Positions 17,804-27,550 of a stretch of 64,000 nt of DNA are shown here, one piece after another; positions within the stretch are counted from its first letter, which is position 1; each line of letters begins with the position of its first letter. A model generated the notes under the pieces. It worked only from the letters and a program-made list of their open reading frames with translations, was not told the origin of the DNA and ran no database searches. The stretch is from Marivibrio sp040218065 (GTDB taxonomy: Bacteria; Pseudomonadota; Alphaproteobacteria; UBA8366; Aestuariispiraceae). Both the position numbers and the translations under genes were made by a program. Location: the NCBI RefSeq assembly GCF_040218065.1, contig NZ_JAVJQE010000010.1:124001-188000 (forward strand), in the 5' to 3' direction.

Positions 17804-19615
17804 CTAGTCCTTGTCGCCGTAGAGCGCCCGGAGCTTCGGCGCGTATTCCCGCTTGATGGCGTGTCGGCGGATTTTCATCGACGGCGTCAGCATGGCGTTG
17901 TCGACCGAGAAGGGCTCTTCGGCCAGCGTGAAGCGGCGCACCTTCTCGATGACGGAGAGCTGCTTGTTGCTCTCGCTCACGGCCGCGTCGATCGCCTTCA
18001 GCAGATCGGGGTCGTCATGCAGCGCCTCGAGCGTCGATCCCTGCTTGCCCTGCTCCTTCGCCCAGGTCTTCAGCCATTCCGGGTCGGGGACGATGAGGGC
18101 GACCAGATGCGGGCGCTGGTCGCCGAAAACCATGGCCTGGAGGATCTCGGGACGTAGGGTCAGCACCCCCTCCACCCGCTGGGGCGAGATGTTGTCGCCG
18201 CCGGAATTGACGATGATGTCCTTCTTGCGGTCGGTGATCTTCAGGAAGCCGTCTTCGTCCAACTCGCCGACGTCGCCGGTGTGCAGCCAGCCGTCCTTCA
18301 CGGTCTCGGCCGTCTTCTCCGGCTGGCCCCAGTAGCCCAGCATGACCAGTTCGCCGCGCACCAGGATCTCGCCGTCCTCGGCGATCTTGACCTCGACGCC
18401 GCGCAGCGGCGGGCCGACGGTCATCAGCTTGTTCTTGTGCGGCAGGTTGACCGAGACGACGGGCGCGCTCTCCGTCTGGCCGTAGCCTTGCAGCACCTCC
18501 ATTCCCAACGCGATGAAGAACTTGCCGACGTCGTAGTTGAGCGGCGCCCCGCCCGAGACGAAGGCCTTGAGCCGGCCGCCGAAGCGATCGCGCACCTTCT
18601 TGCGCACCAGCTTGGTCAAGAGCGGGTCGAGCAGCTTCTCCCCGAGCGACAGCGCCTCGGGGGCGTCGTATTTCTTGCCGCCGATCTCGACCGCCTTGTG
18701 CAGCAGCTTTTCCTTGGCGCCCCCGGCCTGGGCCGCGCCGTGCAGGATCCGCCCGCGGATCGATTCATAAAGCCGCGGCACGGCCGTCATGATGGTCGGA
18801 CGCACCTCCGCGATATTGCCGATCAGCTTGTCGAGCCCCTCGGCGAAATAGACCTGCGCGCCGATCGCCATGGGCACGAACTGGCCCACCGTGTGCTCGT
18901 AGGAATGGCTCAGCGGAAGGAAGGAGAGAAACACCTCCTCCCCTTCGGTCAAGCCGGGCAGGAGACGCAGGAAGTCGTCCGCGCCCATCACGTTGCACAG
19001 CATGTTGCCGTGGCTCAGCATCACGCCCGCGGGCGCGCCGCCGGTGCCCGAGGTGTAGATGATGCAGGCCATGTCCTCCCGCGCGGGGCTGAGCGCGTCC
19101 TTCTCCGCCTGCGCGCGGGCCTGCGCGCCGCGGTTCCGTTCGATCAGGTCGTCGTACTGATGGACGGTGATCGTCTCCGGCGCGTCGGGCAGCGGCTCCA
19201 TCGCGATTACGGTCGAGATCCCCGCCTCGACGCAGGCCGGCAGCAGGCGCTTGGCCAGCTGATTGGTCGAGACGATCGCAAGCCGCGCGCCGGAATCCGT
19301 CAGCACGTGCAGATGGTTCTCGACCGTGTTGGTGGTGTAGGCGGGAACCGTCACGCCGCCGGCGATCATGATCCCCAGATCGCACAGCGTCCATTCAGGC
19401 CGGTTTTCCGCGACCAGCGCAACGCGCTCGCCCGACGCGACGCCGATCTCCTGCAGGCCGGCGGCGAAGGCGGCGGCCTCGTCGGCGGCTTCCTCCCAAC
19501 TGCGCGCCGTCCAGACGCCGTTCGTTTTGGCGACCAGATAGGGCCTGTCGCCATAGGCCTTCACCTGCCGAAAGAACAGCTCCGGCAGCGTGCGGAGCGC
19601 CGAATAATCGAGCAT
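17804..19615 (-). CDS. Long-chain fatty acid--CoA ligase (AMP-forming)
   Basis: 603 residues, long-chain type. The P-loop-like IIYTSGTGGAPAGVMLSHGN, the GYGQTESAPVVS adenylate motif and the C-terminal WLHTGDVGELDEDGFLKI/DRKKDIIVNSGG motif of the ANL superfamily are all present. It activates fatty acids to acyl-CoA through an acyl-AMP. Note the canonical KPKG of the P-loop is APAG here, removing the usual lysine. Divergent from pepF. Substrate chain length cannot be read from sequence. Confidence 0.9.
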   Translation of the reverse strand: MLDYSALRTLPELFFRQVKAYGDRPYLVAKTNGVWTARSWEEAADEAAAFAAGLQEIGVASGERVALVAENRPEWTLCDLGIMIAGGVTVPAYTTNTVENHLHVLTDSGARLAIVSTNQLAKRLLPACVEAGISTVIAMEPLPDAPETITVHQYDDLIERNRGAQARAQAEKDALSPAREDMACIIYTSGTGGAPAGVMLSHGNMLCNVMGADDFLRLLPGLTEGEEVFLSFLPLSHSYEHTVGQFVPMAIGAQVYFAEGLDKLIGNIAEVRPTIMTAVPRLYESIRGRILHGAAQAGGAKEKLLHKAVEIGGKKYDAPEALSLGEKLLDPLLTKLVRKKVRDRFGGRLKAFVSGGAPLNYDVGKFFIALGMEVLQGYGQTESAPVVSVNLPHKNKLMTVGPPLRGVEVKIAEDGEILVRGELVMLGYWGQPEKTAETVKDGWLHTGDVGELDEDGFLKITDRKKDIIVNSGGDNISPQRVEGVLTLRPEILQAMVFGDQRPHLVALIVPDPEWLKTWAKEQGKQGSTLEALHDDPDLLKAIDAAVSESNKQLSVIEKVRRFTLAEEPFSVDNAMLTPSMKIRRHAIKREYAPKLRALYGDKD

Positions 19616-19788
19616 GGCGGCTGCGTCTCCCCCTCGTCGTCTTTCCCTGTCCGGCCGTACGGCGCTGGGGCGATTTTCCGCCTCTCCTCCGGCGCGCCGA
19701 TCGGCTTCTCGTCGCGGACGCTCGGGTCATTGCCCGGACCGCCCGCGTCTCCTATATGGCGTCGAGCCCATAAAGGAGACAAGCCATC

Positions 19789-21588
19789 ATGCCCGATTCC
19801 GCGCGCGAAACCGCCTTCGTCGACGAAAACGGCCTGCCGATCTGGAATCTCGACGACCTTTACCCCGGGGTCGACAGCCGGCAGCTGAGCGCCGATTTCG
19901 AAAGCGCGGAAGACGAGGCCGCCCGCTTCGCCGAGGCGCACGCCGGCAAGGTCGCCGATCTCGACGGCGACGCGCTCGCCGGGGCGATCGCGGAATATGA
20001 GCGGATCGAGGAGATCCTGGGTCGCATCATGAGCTACGCGCAGCTGCGCCACGCCTCCAACGTCTCCGACCCGAAGGTGGGGCAGTTCTACCAGAACTGT
20101 CAGGAGCGGGTGACCGACATCTCCTCCACGCTCTTGTTTTTCGAGCTGGAGCTGCGGCGGATCGACGAGGCGGATCTGGAGGCGAAACGCACGGCGAGCG
20201 AGGCGCTGGCCCATTACGGCCCCTGGCTGCGCGACGTGCGCGCCTTCGCCGACCATCAGCTCGACGACGATCTGGAGAAGCTGCTGCACGAGAAGCAGGT
20301 GGCGGGCCGGGCCGCCTGGATCCGCCTGTTCGACGAGACGCTGGCGGGGCTGCGCTTTCCGTACCGGGGCGAACGGCTGACCAACACCGAGATCCTGCAC
20401 AAGATGAGCGACCGCGACGCCGCCGTGCGACGCGACGCCGCCAAATCCTTGGGCGAGACGCTGGGCGAGAACATTCAGCTGTTCAGCCTGATCACCAACA
20501 CGCTCGCCAAGGAAAAGGAGATCGAGGACCGCTGGCGCGGCTTCGCGCGCCCGGTCTCCAGCCGCAACCTCGCCAATCTGGTCGAGGACGAGGTGGTCGA
20601 CGCGCTGGTCGACGCGGTGAAGGACTCCTACCCGACGCTGTCGCACCGCTACTATCGCCTGAAGGCGAAGTGGATGGGCGAGAAGACGCTGGATTATTGG
20701 GACCGTCTGGCCCCGCCGCCCGCCGACGACGACCGCGAGATCGCCTGGGACGAGGCGGCCGAGACCGTGTTGTCGGCCTATCGGCGCTTCGATCCGGCGA
20801 TGGCGGAGGTGGGCGCTCGCTTCTTCGAGGGCGGCTGGATCGACGCGCCGCCGCGCCCGGGCAAGTCGGGCGGCGCCTTCGCCCACCCGACGGTGCCGAG
20901 CGCGCACCCTTACTTGCTGCTGAACTTCAAGGGCAAGACGCGCGACGTGATGACCTTGGCGCATGAGCTGGGCCACGGCGTCCATCAGGTGCTGGCGGCC
21001 GAGCAGGGGCTCTTGATGGCGGACACGCCGCTGACCCTGGCCGAGACGGCGAGCGTCTTCGGCGAGATGCTGACCTTCCAGTCGATGCTGGCGAACACGA
21101 CCGACCCGAAGGCGCGGCGCGCGCTGCTGGCCAACAAGATCGAGGACATGATCAACACGGTCGTGCGCCAGATCGCCTTCTACGAGTTCGAGCGCCGGGT
21201 CCATGAAGAGCGCCGCTCCGGCGAGGTGACGGCCGAGCGGATCGGCGAGATCTGGATGGACTGCTCACAGGAGAGCCTGGGCGACGTTTTCCGCTTCGGT
21301 CCGGAATACGCCAATTTCTGGGCCTACATCCCGCACTTCATCCATTCGCCCTTCTACGTCTACGCCTACGCGTTCGGCGATTGTCTGGTCAATTCGCTCT
21401 ACGCCCTCTATGAAGACGGGCATCCGGAGTTCCAGAAGAAGTATCTGGCCATGCTCCAAGCCGGGGGGACGATGCGGCACAAGGAGCTCCTGGCCCCCTT
21501 CGGCCTCGACGCCTCAGATCCCGCCTTCTGGCGCAAAGGGCTCGGCGTGCTGGAGCGCTTCATCGACGAGTTCGAGGCGACGTTCTGA
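19789..21588 (+). CDS. pepF: Oligoendopeptidase F (M3B metallopeptidase)
   Basis: 599 residues, the normal PepF length, cytosolic zinc peptidase acting on oligopeptides of roughly 6-20 residues. The zinc site HELGHGVHQ begins at His392 (HExxH) with the third ligand Glu in the TASVFGEM helix about 25 residues on; the C-terminal PHFIHSPFYVYAYAFGD segment is typical of the family. AAAGGAGA lies before the ATG. Probably followed in the same transcript by the hydrolase at 21634. Confidence 0.96.
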   Translation: MPDSARETAFVDENGLPIWNLDDLYPGVDSRQLSADFESAEDEAARFAEAHAGKVADLDGDALAGAIAEYERIEEILGRIMSYAQLRHASNVSDPKVGQFYQNCQERVTDISSTLLFFELELRRIDEADLEAKRTASEALAHYGPWLRDVRAFADHQLDDDLEKLLHEKQVAGRAAWIRLFDETLAGLRFPYRGERLTNTEILHKMSDRDAAVRRDAAKSLGETLGENIQLFSLITNTLAKEKEIEDRWRGFARPVSSRNLANLVEDEVVDALVDAVKDSYPTLSHRYYRLKAKWMGEKTLDYWDRLAPPPADDDREIAWDEAAETVLSAYRRFDPAMAEVGARFFEGGWIDAPPRPGKSGGAFAHPTVPSAHPYLLLNFKGKTRDVMTLAHELGHGVHQVLAAEQGLLMADTPLTLAETASVFGEMLTFQSMLANTTDPKARRALLANKIEDMINTVVRQIAFYEFERRVHEERRSGEVTAERIGEIWMDCSQESLGDVFRFGPEYANFWAYIPHFIHSPFYVYAYAFGDCLVNSLYALYEDGHPEFQKKYLAMLQAGGTMRHKELLAPFGLDASDPAFWRKGLGVLERFIDEFEATF

Positions 21589-21633
21589 GAAAGCCGGTTC
21601 GCCGCCGGCCGCATTTGAGGGGGAGGCGCATCG

Positions 21634-22476
21634 ATGCCTGAAGGGTCCCAGCCGCTGGCGCTGGAGGTTTTGCGCGCGCGTCCGCCGGAAGGCGTCGCGG
21701 CCCGCAAGACGCCGGTGCTGATGCTGCACGGGGCCTTCGCCGGCGCCTGGTGCTTCGGCGAGACTTGGCTTCAGCGCTTCGCCGAGGCGGGCTACGAGGC
21801 CTCCGCCTTCTCCTTCCGCGGGCACGGCGACAGCGCCGGGCGCGATCGGTTGGATCGGTTCGGGGTCGAGGATTACGTCCGCGACCTCGACGCGATGATC
21901 AAGGATCAGCCGGCGCCGCCGATCCTGGTCGCGCATTCGATGGGCGGCTTCGTCGCGATGCGGTATCTGGAGCGCGCCTTCGCCCGGGGCGCCGCGCCGC
22001 CGGTCGCCGGTCTGTCGCTGCTGGCCAGCGTGCCGCCGGCGGGGCTTTGGGGGCCGAGCCTCAGCCTGATGACCTTCCAGCCGACGCTGTTCTTCGAACT
22101 GGCCATGATCCAAGGCGGCCAGCCGAGTTGGATGAGCCTCGACAGCGTCAACCGCGCCCTGTTTACGCCGGAGACGCCGAAGGAGGCCGCGCACGCCTAT
22201 TACGCGCGCCTGACCACGGAGAGCCGCCGCGCGGTGCTCGACATGCAGGGCGGCGTGCGCATCGACGCGTCCAGGATCGCGGGCCGTCTGCCGATTCAGG
22301 TGCTGGGCGCCGACCACGACGTCCTGATCCCGCCCGCATTCGTGCGCGCGACGGGCCGCAGTCTGGGCGTGACCGCGGAGATCCTGTCCGGGGTCGGGCA
22401 CGGCATGATGCTGGGGCGCACGTCGGAGAAGCCGGCGCGCCGGGTGCTGGAGTGGTTGGCGCGCGTGGCGTCCTGA
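21634..22476 (+). CDS. Alpha/beta-fold hydrolase
   Basis: 280 residues. Oxyanion region HGAFAGAW, nucleophile Ser102 in AHSMGG, acid in GADHDVL (Asp227 or Asp229) and His256 in GHGMM complete the catalytic set. An esterase or lipase-like activity is likely; substrate unknown. Preceded by GGGGAGG, 45 bp after pepF on the same strand. Confidence 0.88.
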   Translation: MPEGSQPLALEVLRARPPEGVAARKTPVLMLHGAFAGAWCFGETWLQRFAEAGYEASAFSFRGHGDSAGRDRLDRFGVEDYVRDLDAMIKDQPAPPILVAHSMGGFVAMRYLERAFARGAAPPVAGLSLLASVPPAGLWGPSLSLMTFQPTLFFELAMIQGGQPSWMSLDSVNRALFTPETPKEAAHAYYARLTTESRRAVLDMQGGVRIDASRIAGRLPIQVLGADHDVLIPPAFVRATGRSLGVTAEILSGVGHGMMLGRTSEKPARRVLEWLARVAS

Positions 22477-22610
22477 CTCGGCGCGAGATGTCTTCCGCCC
22501 CTTGAAAGCGGGTGAGCGGAACGGGCGCTTTCCCCTTTGAACCGTCCCCCGCCGCCCTACGTATTGAAGGGCGTGACGCGGCGTTCATCCCAACAGGAAT
22601 CGATCCCTTC

Positions 22611-23945
22611 ATGTCGGACGAGAAGAGCTTCTACGGACAGGCGAAACGCTACGCCAAAGTGGGCACCGCCATGGCCGGGATCGGCGGGCGGCTGGCGGCG
22701 TCGCGCTATCTCGGGCGCAAGCTCGACAATTCGAAATACGCCGAGGAGCTGACTCAGGCGCTGGGCGGCCTGAAGGGGCCGGTGATGAAGGTGGCGCAGA
22801 TCCTCGCCACCATCCCCGACGCGATCCCTCAGGAATACGCCGACGAGCTGCGCCAGCTGCAGACCAACGCGCCGCCGATGGGCTACCCCTTCGTGCGCCG
22901 ACGCATGCGCTCGGAGCTGGGCGAGAAGTGGGTCGAACGCTTCAAGCATTTCGACCGCGATGCGGCGCACGCCGCCTCGTTGGGGCAGGTTCACCGGGCC
23001 ACCCTGGACGATGACGAGACGGTCGCCTGCAAGCTGCAATATCCCGACATGGCCTCCGCCGTGGAGAGCGACCTGAAGCAGCTGAAGCTGGTCTTCTCGA
23101 TATACAAGCGCTACGACAACGCGATCTCGACGCAGAAGATCTACGAGGAGCTCTCCGAGCGGCTGCGCGAGGAGCTGGATTACGCCCGCGAAGCGCGCGC
23201 CATCGCGCTCTACGACTACATGCTGCGCGACGAGCCGGCCGTAACGGTGCCCGAGACCGTTCCCGATCTCTGCACAAAGCGGCTTTTGACCATGAAGTGG
23301 CTCAGCGGCAAGCCGTTGATGGACTTCCGCGAGGCCGATCTGGAGACCCGCAACACGCTCGCCGCCTCGATGTTCAAGGCGTGGTACACGCCTTTCTATT
23401 ACTACGGCGTGATCCACGGCGACCCGCATATGGGCAATTATTCGGTGCGCGACGACCTCGGCGTCAATCTGCTGGATTTCGGCTGCATTCGGGTCTTCCC
23501 GCCGAGTTTCGTCGAAGGGGTGATCGAACTCTACCGCGCCTTGCGCGACGACGACGACGATCACGCCGTGTACGCGTACGAACGCTGGGGTTTCGAGAAT
23601 CTCGACAAGGAGACCCTCGACGTCCTCAACATCTGGGCGCGTTTTCTCTACAAGCCCCTGATGGAGGACAAGGTCCAGAAGATCCAGGATCAGGACAGCG
23701 GGCGCTACGGGGCCGAGGTGGCCGGCAAGGTGCACAAGGAGTTGAAACGCATCGGCGGGGTCGAGCCGCCGAGGGAGTTCGTGCTGATGGATCGCGCGGC
23801 GATCGGGCTGGGCTCGGTCTTCATGCATCTGAAGGCGGAGATCAACTGGCACCGCACCTTCCACGACCTGATCGGCGAGTTCGACGTCGACAAGCTGGCC
23901 GAGCGCCAGCGCGACGCGCTGGCCCGCGCGAAGTTGGACGGCTGA
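22611..23945 (+). CDS. ABC1/UbiB-family atypical kinase (AarF/ADCK type)
   Basis: 444 residues from the ATG at 22611 (MSDEKSFYGQ); an upstream in-frame ATG at 22512 adds a segment with no family similarity. Family motifs: KGPVMKVAQ (KxGQ-like, with Ala for Gly), AAHAASLGQVHRA (the Ala-rich nucleotide loop), VACKLQYP lysine, HGDPHMGNY and LDFGCIR. The family supports ubiquinone synthesis or lipid homeostasis as an unorthodox kinase/ATPase. No C-terminal membrane helices as in classical UbiB, so it is closer to the soluble AarF/ADCK group. Confidence 0.9.
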   Translation: MSDEKSFYGQAKRYAKVGTAMAGIGGRLAASRYLGRKLDNSKYAEELTQALGGLKGPVMKVAQILATIPDAIPQEYADELRQLQTNAPPMGYPFVRRRMRSELGEKWVERFKHFDRDAAHAASLGQVHRATLDDDETVACKLQYPDMASAVESDLKQLKLVFSIYKRYDNAISTQKIYEELSERLREELDYAREARAIALYDYMLRDEPAVTVPETVPDLCTKRLLTMKWLSGKPLMDFREADLETRNTLAASMFKAWYTPFYYYGVIHGDPHMGNYSVRDDLGVNLLDFGCIRVFPPSFVEGVIELYRALRDDDDDHAVYAYERWGFENLDKETLDVLNIWARFLYKPLMEDKVQKIQDQDSGRYGAEVAGKVHKELKRIGGVEPPREFVLMDRAAIGLGSVFMHLKAEINWHRTFHDLIGEFDVDKLAERQRDALARAKLDG

Positions 23946-24047
23946 CGCGTACGCAGACGTACGCCCCTTTTTCGCCGCATCCTCGCTTTCTTTTCGCCCG
24001 ACCCTTGGCAGGGCCGGGGGAAGGCCCTACTTTGAGCCGAGCTATTC

Positions 24048-24073
24048 CGTCCGCCGAAGGGGATCGGCGGACG
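24048..24073. repeat. Perfect 9-bp hairpin in the pntAA leader region
   Basis: CGTCCGCCG and CGGCGGACG flank an 8-nt loop about 100 bp after the ABC1 gene and 145 bp before pntAA. It is followed by CGTTTGT, so it may be a weak terminator for the upstream gene. Nothing else is recognised in the 273-bp gap. Confidence 0.5.
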
Positions 24074-24218
24074 CGTTTGTAAGGTGAGTTGGGAGGGGGA
24101 TGCGGAGCGCGGCGCGATCGCGCGTCCACTCGCCTCCGCCCGTTGCGACTGGGGATTAAGAACCGAAACGAGCTGACAAGGGACGGGCGCCGACAACAGG
24201 CTCCGAGTAAGGACATCC

Positions 24219-25568
24219 ATGAAGATCGCCATTCTGAAGGAGCGGCAGGCGCATGAGAAGCGCGTCGCCGGCTCCCCCGACAGCGTAAAGAAGTTCGTCG
24301 ATCTCGGCTGCGAGGTCGTCGTCGAGGCCGGCGCAGGCGACGAGGCCGCGCTGCATGACGACGCCTTCAAGGAGGCCGGCGCGACGATCGCCAAGGACGC
24401 GGCCTCGGCCGTCAAGGGCGCGGACGTCGTGCTGAAAATCCAGCGCCCCATGGAGGACGAGCTCGCGCTGTTCGCCAAAGGCCAGACGTTGATCTGCCAG
24501 GCGAACGCCCTGACCGAGCCCGCCCTCGTCAAGCAGACGGCCGAAAAGGGCGTGCGCCTTTTCGCGATGGAGCTGCTGCCGCGCATCACCCGCGCGCAGT
24601 CGATGGACATCCTCTCAAGCCAGGCGAATATGGCCGGCTACAAGGCCGTGCTCGACGCGCTGGAGTTCTTCCCGCGCGCGATGCCGATGATGTCGACGGC
24701 CGCCGGCCGGGTTAATCCGGCGAACGTCTTCGTGATGGGCGTCGGCGTCGCCGGGCTGCAGGCGATCGCGACCGCCAAGCGCTTGGGCGCGGTGGTCTTC
24801 GCGACCGACGTGCGCCCCGACACCAAAGAGCAGGTCGAGAGCCTGGGCGGCAAGTTCGTCGCCGTCGAGAACGAGGAGTTCGAACAGGCCCAGGCGGACG
24901 GCGGCTACGCCAAAGAGATGTCGGACGATTACAAGCGCCAGCAGGCCGAGTTGATCGCCGAGCAGATCCAGAAGATGGACATCGTGATCACGACGGCGCA
25001 GATCCCGGGCCGCAAGGCCCCGGTGCTGGTGACCGAGGATCACGTGAAGTCGATGAAGCCGGGCGCGGTGATCGTCGATCTGGCGGCGGAGAGCGGCGGC
25101 AACTGCCCGCTCACCGAATTCGGCAAGGTGGTCGAGAAGCACGGCGTCACGCTGGTCGGCCATCCCAACGTCCCGAGCCGTCTGGCGGAGGCGACCAGCC
25201 AGCTGTTCGCCCGAAACCTGGTCAACTTCCTGACCCCGTTGATCGACAAGGAGACGAAGAAGCTCTCTCTCGACAAGGAGGATCAGATCGTCGCCGGCAC
25301 CTTGGTGTGCGAGGACGGCGCGATCCTGCATGAACGGGTGAAGGACGTCGCCGGGCCGGGGAAGAAGGCGACGGGCAAGAAGGCGGCGGCGAAGAAGGCG
25401 TCGGCCAAGAAGTCCGGCGCCAAGAAAGGCGGGGCGAAGAAGGCCGCCTCCAAGAAGGCGGCGGCGAAGAAGGCCGAGGCCAAGCAGGCCGACGCTGCGC
25501 CCGCGGCCGAGACCACCGATACGCCGAGCGGCGCCGACGGCGGCGACGCTCCCAAGCAGGAGGGCTGA
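24219..25568 (+). CDS. pntAA: NAD(P) transhydrogenase subunit alpha part 1, with Lys/Ala-rich tail
   Basis: 449 residues. The soluble NAD(H)-binding component (dI) of the proton-translocating transhydrogenase, which makes NADPH from NADH using the proton gradient. Typical segments: MKIAILKERQAHEKRVAGSP, VFVMGVGVAGLQAIATAKRLGA (Rossmann) and SAESGGNCPLTE-like AAESGGNCPLTE. The enzyme part ends near residue 375; the remaining 75 residues are an extension of repeated KKAAAKK/KKASAKK units followed by an acidic Asp/Gly tail, not part of the usual ~384-residue protein. Four bases separate it from pntAB. Confidence 0.96.
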   Translation: MKIAILKERQAHEKRVAGSPDSVKKFVDLGCEVVVEAGAGDEAALHDDAFKEAGATIAKDAASAVKGADVVLKIQRPMEDELALFAKGQTLICQANALTEPALVKQTAEKGVRLFAMELLPRITRAQSMDILSSQANMAGYKAVLDALEFFPRAMPMMSTAAGRVNPANVFVMGVGVAGLQAIATAKRLGAVVFATDVRPDTKEQVESLGGKFVAVENEEFEQAQADGGYAKEMSDDYKRQQAELIAEQIQKMDIVITTAQIPGRKAPVLVTEDHVKSMKPGAVIVDLAAESGGNCPLTEFGKVVEKHGVTLVGHPNVPSRLAEATSQLFARNLVNFLTPLIDKETKKLSLDKEDQIVAGTLVCEDGAILHERVKDVAGPGKKATGKKAAAKKASAKKSGAKKGGAKKAASKKAAAKKAEAKQADAAPAAETTDTPSGADGGDAPKQEG

Positions 25569-25572
25569 GGCG

Positions 25573-25995
25573 ATGGACAAGCAGCAGCTTTTAGAGCAGG
25601 CGCAGAGCCTGCAGGAACAGGCCCGCGCGCTCGCCGAGAAGGCCGGCGCGTTGGCGGAACAGGCGGCCGCGCTTTCCGGTCCGGCCGCAGAAGCCGCGGC
25701 GGCGACCGGCGGCACCCCCTTCATCGTGCTGTTCACCGCCTTCGTGCTGGCCTGTTTCGTGGGCTACTACGTCGTCTGGTCGGTCACCCCGGCGCTGCAT
25801 TCGCCGCTGATGGGCGTCACCAACGCGATTTCGTCGGTGATCATCGTCGGCGCGCTGATCGCCGCCGGCCCGGCCGACATGAACATTTCCAAAATCTTCG
25901 GCTTCCTGGCGATCGTGCTCGCCAGCGTGAACATCTTCGGCGGCTTCCTGGTGACCAACCGGATGCTGGGGATGTTCAAGAAGAAGCAGAAGTAA
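25573..25995 (+). CDS. pntAB: NAD(P) transhydrogenase subunit alpha part 2
   Basis: 140 residues. Carries membrane helices of the dII domain (three hydrophobic segments from about 48 on, with HSPLMGVTNAISSVIIVGA). The first 45 residues are an extra Gln/Ala/Leu-rich helix (QAQSLQEQARALAEKAGALA) not found in the shortest homologues. Middle gene of the pnt operon. Confidence 0.95.
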   Translation: MDKQQLLEQAQSLQEQARALAEKAGALAEQAAALSGPAAEAAAATGGTPFIVLFTAFVLACFVGYYVVWSVTPALHSPLMGVTNAISSVIIVGALIAAGPADMNISKIFGFLAIVLASVNIFGGFLVTNRMLGMFKKKQK

Positions 25996-26023
25996 CGGCG
26001 GACAGGAATAAGGAGACGAACCC

Positions 26024-27412
26024 ATGCAATGGGCTGGATTCGCATATCTGATCGCCGCCGTCTGCTTCATCATGGCGCTGCGCGGTCTGAGCCACCCCGA
26101 GAGCGCCCGGATGGGCAACCGATACGGCATGATCGGCATGGCGATCGCGGTGATCACCACCATCGCGATGCCGAACGTCGTCAGCTACGAATGGATCATC
26201 CTGGGCATCGTGATCGGCGGCGCCGTCGGCGCGGTGATCGCTCAGAAAATCGTCATGACGGCGCTGCCCCAGCTGGTGGCGGCCTTCCACAGTCTGGTCG
26301 GTCTGGCGGCGGTCTTCGTCGCGGCGGCCGCCTTCTACAGCCCTGAGGCCTACAACATCGGCACGGCCGGCGACATCGCCGTCGCCTCGTTGATTGAAAT
26401 GGCGCTGGGCACGGCGATCGGCGCGATCACCTTCACCGGCTCGATCGTCGCCTTCGGCAAGTTGCAGGGGATCTTCGGCTCCAAGCCGCTGGTCTTCTCC
26501 GGCCAGCATCTTTTGAACGCCGGCCTCGGCATCCTGCTGGTGGTTCTGATCGCGTGGTTCTGCGCCACCGAACAGGCGTGGCTGTTCTGGGCCATCGTCC
26601 TGCTGAGCTTCGCCATCGGCTTGCTGCTGATCCTGCCGATCGGCGGCGCGGACATGCCGGTCGTCGTCTCGATGCTGAACAGCTATTCCGGTTGGGCCGC
26701 CTGCGGCATCGGCTTCACGCTGGCCAACACGGCGCTGATCATCACCGGGGCGCTGGTCGGCGCGTCGGGCGCGATCCTCAGCTACATCATGTGCAAGGGG
26801 ATGAACCGCTCGATCTTCAACGTCATCCTCGGCGGTTTCGGCGGCGAAAGCGCCGCGACCGGCGGCGGGGGCGACGACGATCGGCCGGTCAAATCCGGCG
26901 GGCCGGAAGATGCGGCCTTCATGATGAAGCAGGCCGAGAGCGTCATCATCGTGCCGGGCTACGGCATGGCGGTCGCCCAGGCGCAGCACGCGCTGCGCGA
27001 AATGGCGGAACTGCTGAAGGCGAACGGCGCGCAGGTGCGCTACGCCATTCACCCGGTCGCAGGCCGCATGCCCGGGCACATGAACGTGCTGCTGGCGGAG
27101 GCGAACGTCGATTACGACGACGTGCTCGAGCTGGAGGAGATCAATCGCGATTTCTCCAGCACCGACGTGGTCTTCGTCATCGGCGCGAACGACGTGACAA
27201 ATCCGGCGGCCAAGACCGACAAGACCTCGCCGATTTACGGCATGCCGATCCTCAACGTCGAGGACGCCGAGCAGGTGTTGTTCGTGAAGCGCTCGATGGC
27301 GTCCGGCTACGCCGGCGTCCAGAACGAGCTGTTCTTCCGCGACAACACCACCATGCTGTTCGGCGACGCCAAGAAGATGTGCGAGGACATCGTCAAGGCG
27401 CTGGGCGGCTGA
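26024..27412 (+). CDS. pntB: NAD(P) transhydrogenase subunit beta
   Basis: 462 residues: membrane dII helices (about 1-260) followed by the NADP(H)-binding dIII domain with VPGYGMAVAQAQHALREMA and the later FVIGANDVTNPAA motif. With PntAA/AB it forms the complete proton-pumping transhydrogenase. A strong terminator follows at 27441. Confidence 0.97.
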   Translation: MQWAGFAYLIAAVCFIMALRGLSHPESARMGNRYGMIGMAIAVITTIAMPNVVSYEWIILGIVIGGAVGAVIAQKIVMTALPQLVAAFHSLVGLAAVFVAAAAFYSPEAYNIGTAGDIAVASLIEMALGTAIGAITFTGSIVAFGKLQGIFGSKPLVFSGQHLLNAGLGILLVVLIAWFCATEQAWLFWAIVLLSFAIGLLLILPIGGADMPVVVSMLNSYSGWAACGIGFTLANTALIITGALVGASGAILSYIMCKGMNRSIFNVILGGFGGESAATGGGGDDDRPVKSGGPEDAAFMMKQAESVIIVPGYGMAVAQAQHALREMAELLKANGAQVRYAIHPVAGRMPGHMNVLLAEANVDYDDVLELEEINRDFSSTDVVFVIGANDVTNPAAKTDKTSPIYGMPILNVEDAEQVLFVKRSMASGYAGVQNELFFRDNTTMLFGDAKKMCEDIVKALGG

Positions 27413-27440
27413 CGTCGCTCTGTCGACGCTGCGAAACGCG

Positions 27441-27474
27441 AACGGGCGGGTCCGAGAGGCCCGCCCGTTTTCAT
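27441..27474 (+). terminator. Terminator of the pnt operon
   Basis: AACGGGCGGG and CCCGCCCGTT form a 10-bp stem with a 9-nt loop, followed by TTTT-rich sequence, 28 bp after pntB. Confidence 0.92.
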
Positions 27475-27550
27475 TCGGCCGGCGTCATTGTCGGCCTTGG
27501 GTCGCCTTCCCACCTTTTCCATAGAGACCGGGAAGGAAAGGAGGCGACCC

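Noticed and set aside
19561..21204. 547-codon minus-strand frame over pepF
   Set aside because: Antisense shadow of a gene with intact HExxH motif and Shine-Dalgarno; composition is His/Arg/Gln-rich as expected of a shadow.
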